64,000 nt of DNA from JAXMAF01 sp046350555. Its GTDB lineage: Bacteria; Planctomycetota; Phycisphaerae; Phycisphaerales; SM1A02. Shown here piece by piece: positions 60,157 to 64,000 of this stretch. Below the pieces are notes generated by a model, which was not told the origin of the DNA, searched no databases, and saw only the letters and a list, made by a program, of their open reading frames with translations. The position numbers were made by a program, and so were the translations under genes. Each line of letters starts with the position of its first letter. Positions within the stretch are counted from its first letter, which is position 1. The stretch is taken from positions 94,155-158,154 of the forward strand of contig JAXMAF010000014.1 in NCBI GenBank assembly GCA_046350555.1, in the 5' to 3' direction.

Positions 60157-61509
60157 TCAGTCCGGCGCCGGGTCCGGCTCGCCCAGCCGCAGCGCCATGA
60201 CGATCCGCCGCGAGCCCCGGCGGAGCGCCTCGGCGGCGAGCTGCGCCGTCGAGCCGACAGCGCTGCCCCACAGCCGCAGCCGGCGGTACACGGTGGCCAG
60301 CATCGCCGGCGTCGCGTGCGCGCCGTCGAGGATTGACTGAAAGTCCGTCATGGCACGCTCCGCTCGATCGGCGCCGAGAAGTCCGCGCGCGATCTCGGTA
60401 AGTCGCCGCAGGTACGCGCCGAGCGTCATGTCGAGGACGGCGCGGGAGCGGCGCGCCACGCTCCTCGCCGGGGCGCGGCGTTCAGTCGCGGCGGTCGCGG
60501 CAGTCGTAGCACTCGCGGCACTCGCGGCACTCGCGGCACTCGCAGCACTCGCAGCACTCGCAGCACTCGCAGCACTCGCGGCAGTTGTAGCAGCCGCGGC
60601 ATTCGCAGCAGGCGCAAGGGTCGCGACAGTGGCACACGTCGCGGCAAGCGACCCAGCAGGGGCAGCCGCAACAGGGACGGCAGCAGCGGCAGCAGCAGCA
60701 GCGGCAAAGTCCGCCGGCGCCGCCCCGGTGGGAAGCTCGACCGGCAGATGCGGCTCGAGCCGGGCTTCGATCGCGGGCGCGAACGGGACATCGTCCAGCC
60801 GTCGCAGCAGTTCATGTGTCGGCGTCGGGGGATTCCACCCGGCGCCTCGATCGCCATCGTTGCTGTTTCCCGCTCTCGCGCGGAGAAGATGCTCGGCCGC
60901 CGAGGTGTGCGTGGCATCGAGGGGATCGTCCGCCAGCCCCGCCTTGATCGGATTGAGGTCGACGTACGTCGCGCAGCAGAGCACCGCCGCGTCGTCGAGC
61001 AGGCGGTGGCAGCGGAAGCGGTCCTGCCAGAAGCGGCCGGTGACGCCGTCCTCGTCGTTGGCCAGCCGCGCCATCGGCTCCTTGAGCTCCTTCATGAACC
61101 AGCTCAGGGACGAGAGCCGCCTGCGAAGAGCCGCGACCCGGCCCGGCACGGCGAGCAGTCGGTCGATCGCGGCATCCTGCGGCGTCGCCGAGGCCTCGCC
61201 GACGCGCCCTCTCCCCCTGCCGGCGCGGGGCCGGACGAGCAGCCACCGGTGGGCGATCTCCCGGTCCGACCACGCACCGACGGCCTCGGGCAGCGTCCGC
61301 AGGATCAGGTGCAGGTGGTTGTTCATCACCGCGAACGCGATCACGTCGATGGCGAACGCCGAGCAGAGCGTCCGCAGCCGCTCGACGAGCCAGTCGCGGC
61401 GGTGATCGTCGTCCGCCGCGAGCAGGAGCGCGCGGCGGACGCAGCGCGAGACGCAGTGATAGAGGCCCGATTCGGATTCATCCACGAGCAACGAGCGCGG
61501 AACGGCCAT
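60157..61509 (-). CDS. REP-associated (Y1-like) transposase with Ala-rich expansion
   Basis: 450 residues. N-terminal Y1-transposase fold: LYHCVSRCVRRALLLA and the metal-binding MNNHLHLILR (H64/H66 region). Then LSWFMKELKEPMARLAN and GRFWQDRFRCHRLLDDAAVL, as in the IS200/RAYT-like group of Planctomycetota. At the place where the catalytic Tyr of RAYTs is expected (LNxRYARYxN) this protein has Met, so nicking activity is doubtful or another residue is used. Residues ~250-340 are an Ala/Ser/Thr tract coded by tandem 9-bp units. The C-terminal ~100 residues match the fragment at 53320. RAYTs mobilise REP palindromes, which are abundant here. Confidence 0.85.
   Translation of the reverse strand: MAVPRSLLVDESESGLYHCVSRCVRRALLLAADDDHRRDWLVERLRTLCSAFAIDVIAFAVMNNHLHLILRTLPEAVGAWSDREIAHRWLLVRPRAGRGRGRVGEASATPQDAAIDRLLAVPGRVAALRRRLSSLSWFMKELKEPMARLANDEDGVTGRFWQDRFRCHRLLDDAAVLCCATYVDLNPIKAGLADDPLDATHTSAAEHLLRARAGNSNDGDRGAGWNPPTPTHELLRRLDDVPFAPAIEARLEPHLPVELPTGAAPADFAAAAAAAAAVPVAAAPAGSLAATCATVATLAPAANAAAATTAASAASAASAASAASAASAASAASATTAATAATERRAPARSVARRSRAVLDMTLGAYLRRLTEIARGLLGADRAERAMTDFQSILDGAHATPAMLATVYRRLRLWGSAVGSTAQLAAEALRRGSRRIVMALRLGEPDPAPD
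60495..60605. repeat. 9-bp tandem repeat (GCGGCACTC/GCAGCACTC) inside the transposase gene
   Basis: About ten units in a row encode repeated Ala-Ala-Ser or similar triplets. Because the unit is a multiple of three, copy-number change would keep the frame. Confidence 0.85.
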
Positions 61510-61689
61510 GGCACAACCCCCGGCGGCGCGGGCTCGAGGGAGCCGCGCGACGCGTCAACGAGCGGCATCGGCGAACGCTGATCCGGAACCCCCCGGGAGC
61601 GCGCCGGCGACCCTCGCGAGAGGTTCCTCGCGAAGGGATGCGGAAGATACACGCGAAATGGGCTCGGGCGGCGGATGTGGAAGTTTTGC

Positions 61690-62345
61690 GATCGACGTGC
61701 GTGGCTGGATTCGGCGTGGCTGGATTCGGCGGCTGTTAGATTCGGCTCGTGGCACGTGCGTGGCGAGACTTGAGTGAGTGAGAGTGAGTGAGTGCGAGAT
61801 TTGCGTGCGCGCGTGCGCGTGCGTGGCCAGATTCGGCTTGACTAGATTCGGATCGTGTGTGGCCAGATTCGGCTCCGTGCGCGTGCGTGGCCAGAGTCGG
61901 CTTGCGAGAATCAACTGGGACGCGTGTTCTACGGATTCCAGTCGACCTCCACGCGTTCGACCCCCTGCCCACAGCGGCGGCTCACGGCGGAACTTGGTTG
62001 GGTGGGGCGCGAGAGTCAACTGGGACGTGTACGACTCCCGTCGTTCGCTTCATGCCATTCGTGATCGTTCCTGTGCTCTGTACGCACTTTCCTATGGGTG
62101 CATGGCCGAGATGTCCCTACGGGTGCATGGCCGAGATGTCCTTGGCCGAGATATCCTCTCGAGATGTCCTCGTGCGTGGCCAGATTCGGCCCGTGCGTGG
62201 CCAGATTCGGCTCCAGATTCGGCTAGATTCGGCTCCAGATTCGGCTCCGTGCGCGTGCGTGGCCAGAGTCGGCTGCGTGCGTGGCCAGACTCGGCCCGAG
62301 AGTCGGCTGCGTGCGTGGCCAGACTCGGCTTGGCCAGAGTCGGCT
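61690..62345. repeat. Minisatellite of GTGCGTGGCCAGATTCGGCT units
   Basis: More than a dozen full or partial units in two blocks (61690-61900 and 62165-62345). A GTGAGTGA simple-repeat stretch lies at 61775-61795, and a second tandem word (GGTGCATGGCCGAGATGTCC) at 62097-62150. Frames are open through it but give only periodic peptides. Together with the family A copy this fills the 1.2-kb gap between the transposase and the propeller gene. Confidence 0.85.
61907..62032 (+). repeat. Family A dispersed repeat, copy 10, with a second A end
   Basis: A loose right end (GAGAATCAACTGGGACGCGT, 61907-61926) is followed by a full copy (61930-62032, TACGGATTCCAGTCGACCTC to GAGTCAACTGGGACGTGT). It is inserted within the minisatellite. 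Confidence 0.9.
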
Positions 62346-62713
62346 GGTGAATCCGGGAATGGTCGGCGTCAACTTGCGCCGAGGCCGAGGACGCGGACAC
62401 TGGCGAGAGTGGCCGCCGGACGTGACATTCCAAGTCCGCTTCGTTTCGCGTTCTTCGCCGCTTGCGCGTGTCGTTGCGCATCGGTGCCGGTGCTGCGGCC
62501 TGCGACCTCCCGACACCCAACGCCGCGGCCTCGTGCGATGTGTCGGCCACTTCAATCGGCAAGGGCCACCACCGTCGTTGTGACACGGCCGTTACGGCTT
62601 CAAGCAATCGGCGAGCTGGCACGCGATCTATCGTCGCCCATCGCTTCGCGCTGCGCGGCGCCTGTGCCGCGACGAGCGAACGTTCACCATCGACTCATAC
62701 GGGAGCGCCTCCG

Positions 62714-63955
62714 ATGACGAAGTTGTTTCCCGCACGCACGTCTCGATCGAACTCTGTGCGCGCGCTTTGCCTGACGGCCATCGGCGTTCTCGCGCCAGCA
62801 CATGCGAACGGCGCGGCAGCGAGCCCGACGCCGGCCGCCGACGCCGCGCGGGGCAACCCGCAGGGATCCCCGGGTGCGAAGGAGCCTCCGCAGGCGCCTG
62901 CCGCCACGCCAGCCACCGCGACTGGCCCGGACGGTCAGGCCGCACCGATTGCCAGCGGCGAGATCGTTCCAACCATCGACAAGAGCTGCTGGATCGTGTT
63001 CCAGGACAGGAACAACAACTACTGGTTCGGAAGCGATGGACACGGCGTGAGCCGCTTCGATGGCAAGAACATCACTCGCTTCACGACGAAGGACGGGCTG
63101 CGCGGCGATCAGATCCGGGGCATTCAGCAGCACGCGTCGGGGGACATCCTCATCACCACGGTTGGGGGCATCAGCAAGTTCGATGGTCGGCGCTTCGTCA
63201 CCTTGCCTGCGACCGAATGCGACTTTCCCGGTGAAGGATGGCGGCTGGGACCCGACGACGTGTGGCTGCCATGGCAGCCGAACCAGAAGGGGCCCTATCG
63301 CTACGACGGCAAGACCCTCTACCACCTGAGGTTCCCGAAGCATTCGCGGGAAGACGAGTTTGGTGCCAAGCACCCGAACCTGCCGTGGAGCGCCTACGAG
63401 GTGTACTGCGTCTACAAGGACCGCCGGGGCCACATGTGGTTCGGCACGGCGAACAGCGGCATCTGCCGCTTCGACGGCAAGTCGCTGGACTGGATGTACG
63501 AACATCACCTGATCTACATCGGCGACAGCGAAGAAAGCCCCATGTTCGGCATTCGCTCGATGATCGAGGACAAGGATGGAGCGTTTTGGTTCTGCAATAC
63601 CAAGCAGCGCTACAGGATCGAGCCAAGCGCCACGCCCGAGAATGGCTCCGGGACCATTCGGTACAGCCGAGAGGCGGGGATCGATCTCGCGGGCACGGTC
63701 AGCGGTGACAAGTTCTTCTACTTCATGTCCATCGTCGAGGACGGCAACGGGAACCTGTGGATGGCGCCCTACAGCGGCGGCGTGTGGCGATACGACGGGA
63801 AGGCCGTCACCCACTACCCGGTCAAGGATGGAGACCAGGATGTCACGATGTTCTCGATCGTCAAGGACAATCGCGGCGACCTGTGGGTCGGCACGCACGA
63901 ACATGGACCATACAAGTTTGACGGCAAGGCATTTCGGAAGTTCGAGCCGCAATGA
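62714..63955 (+). CDS. Exported two-component-regulator-type propeller protein
   Basis: 413 residues from ATG 62714. A signal peptide (RALCLTAIGVLAPAHANGAA) and an Ala/Pro-rich linker (about 35-80) are followed by Reg_prop-type repeats: NNNYWFGSDGHGVSRFDGKN, DILITTVGGISKFDG, GHMWFGTANSGICRFDGKS, GNLWMAPYSGGVWRYDGKAV and GDLWVGTHEHGPYKFDGKAF. These are the blades of the sensor propeller of hybrid two-component systems, but no kinase or membrane helix follows; the protein ends after the last blade. It is therefore a free-standing secreted or periplasmic propeller. 63956-64000 shows nothing. Confidence 0.92.
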   Translation: MTKLFPARTSRSNSVRALCLTAIGVLAPAHANGAAASPTPAADAARGNPQGSPGAKEPPQAPAATPATATGPDGQAAPIASGEIVPTIDKSCWIVFQDRNNNYWFGSDGHGVSRFDGKNITRFTTKDGLRGDQIRGIQQHASGDILITTVGGISKFDGRRFVTLPATECDFPGEGWRLGPDDVWLPWQPNQKGPYRYDGKTLYHLRFPKHSREDEFGAKHPNLPWSAYEVYCVYKDRRGHMWFGTANSGICRFDGKSLDWMYEHHLIYIGDSEESPMFGIRSMIEDKDGAFWFCNTKQRYRIEPSATPENGSGTIRYSREAGIDLAGTVSGDKFFYFMSIVEDGNGNLWMAPYSGGVWRYDGKAVTHYPVKDGDQDVTMFSIVKDNRGDLWVGTHEHGPYKFDGKAFRKFEPQ

Positions 63956-64000
63956 CAGAAGGTGTTGCTTCGGACTCCGCGAAGGTGTCGGGGACCGGTA

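Noticed and set aside
60495..60605. Possible CRISPR array
   Set aside because: The 9-bp units are contiguous, without spacers, and lie in frame in a coding sequence. The 61690-62345 repeats likewise lack regular spacers and cas genes.
61690..62345. Open frames across the minisatellite
   Set aside because: They encode only periodic peptides with no start signal and change with every unit variant.
1..64000. tRNA, rRNA, riboswitch or origin features
   Set aside because: No cloverleaf with a conserved T-loop (GTTCRA), no rRNA segments, and no DnaA-box cluster was recognised by eye; a tRNAscan/Infernal run would settle it.

Overview
The window looks like a chromosomal piece of a GC-rich Planctomycetota bacterium, most likely class Phycisphaerae. 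The main reasons are ten secreted proteins or fragments ending in the GC-type dockerin tail (DxNxDGxVxGADLGxLLGAWG), two ECF-sigma/Ser-Thr-kinase-WD40 gene pairs, a Tat-exported Gfo/Idh/MocA oxidoreductase next to a DUF1080 protein, and small membrane proteins with CPxCG zinc ribbons. Placement is inferred from protein style only; there is no rRNA gene. Layout: (1) 1-10.5 kb is an accessory region built around integron attC recombination sites (2648-2750, 3441-3539, 5176-5257, a decayed one at 9042-9145). It carries a HEPN-like gene, two DUF1254/DUF1214 proteins, a membrane methyltransferase, an isochorismatase/SDR/hydrolase operon and a RelE/ParE toxin-antitoxin pair. (2) 10.6-19.7 kb is ordinary gene content: a Gfo/Idh + HEAT-DUF1080 sugar operon, a zinc-ribbon/ArsR/AHSA1 operon and a divergent TetR/AhpD-like pair. 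(3) 20-31.8 kb is a block of dockerin-tailed exported proteins, an orphan ModA and several palindromic repeats. (4) 31.8-35.4 kb is a second attC cassette array, visibly lower in GC. It opens with a 206-bp element also found at 2088-2293; this element contains a good sigma70-like promoter (TTGACG-N17-TATGAT) and ends in an integron core site GTTAGGC. The cassettes carry a zinc-ribbon protein, an AAA ATPase-TOPRIM fusion that resembles phage-defence proteins, and a methyltransferase. No integron integrase is visible, so both arrays are best described as CALINs (attC clusters lacking an integrase). (5) 35.5-42.4 kb holds small membrane proteins, two GNAT acetyltransferases and an HAF-repeat dockerin protein among many dispersed repeats. 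(6) 42.3-62 kb holds two sigma/kinase operons, LamG, FG-GAP and PPC-like dockerin proteins, a 0.5-0.7 kb duplication with a deleted pseudogene, and a REP-associated transposase. (7) The end carries a propeller protein. The window is full of dispersed palindromic repeats: family A (~100 bp, at least 10 copies), family B (~116 bp, 4 copies), hairpin C (3 copies), large nested palindrome D (3 copies), and three different MITE-like elements with 18-30 bp terminal inverted repeats. Several genes also contain one-base frameshifts, often compensated and in short G/C runs, concentrated in 44.8-45.5 kb and 56.4-58.2 kb. These look like residual consensus errors of the assembly, although decay cannot be excluded from one sequence.
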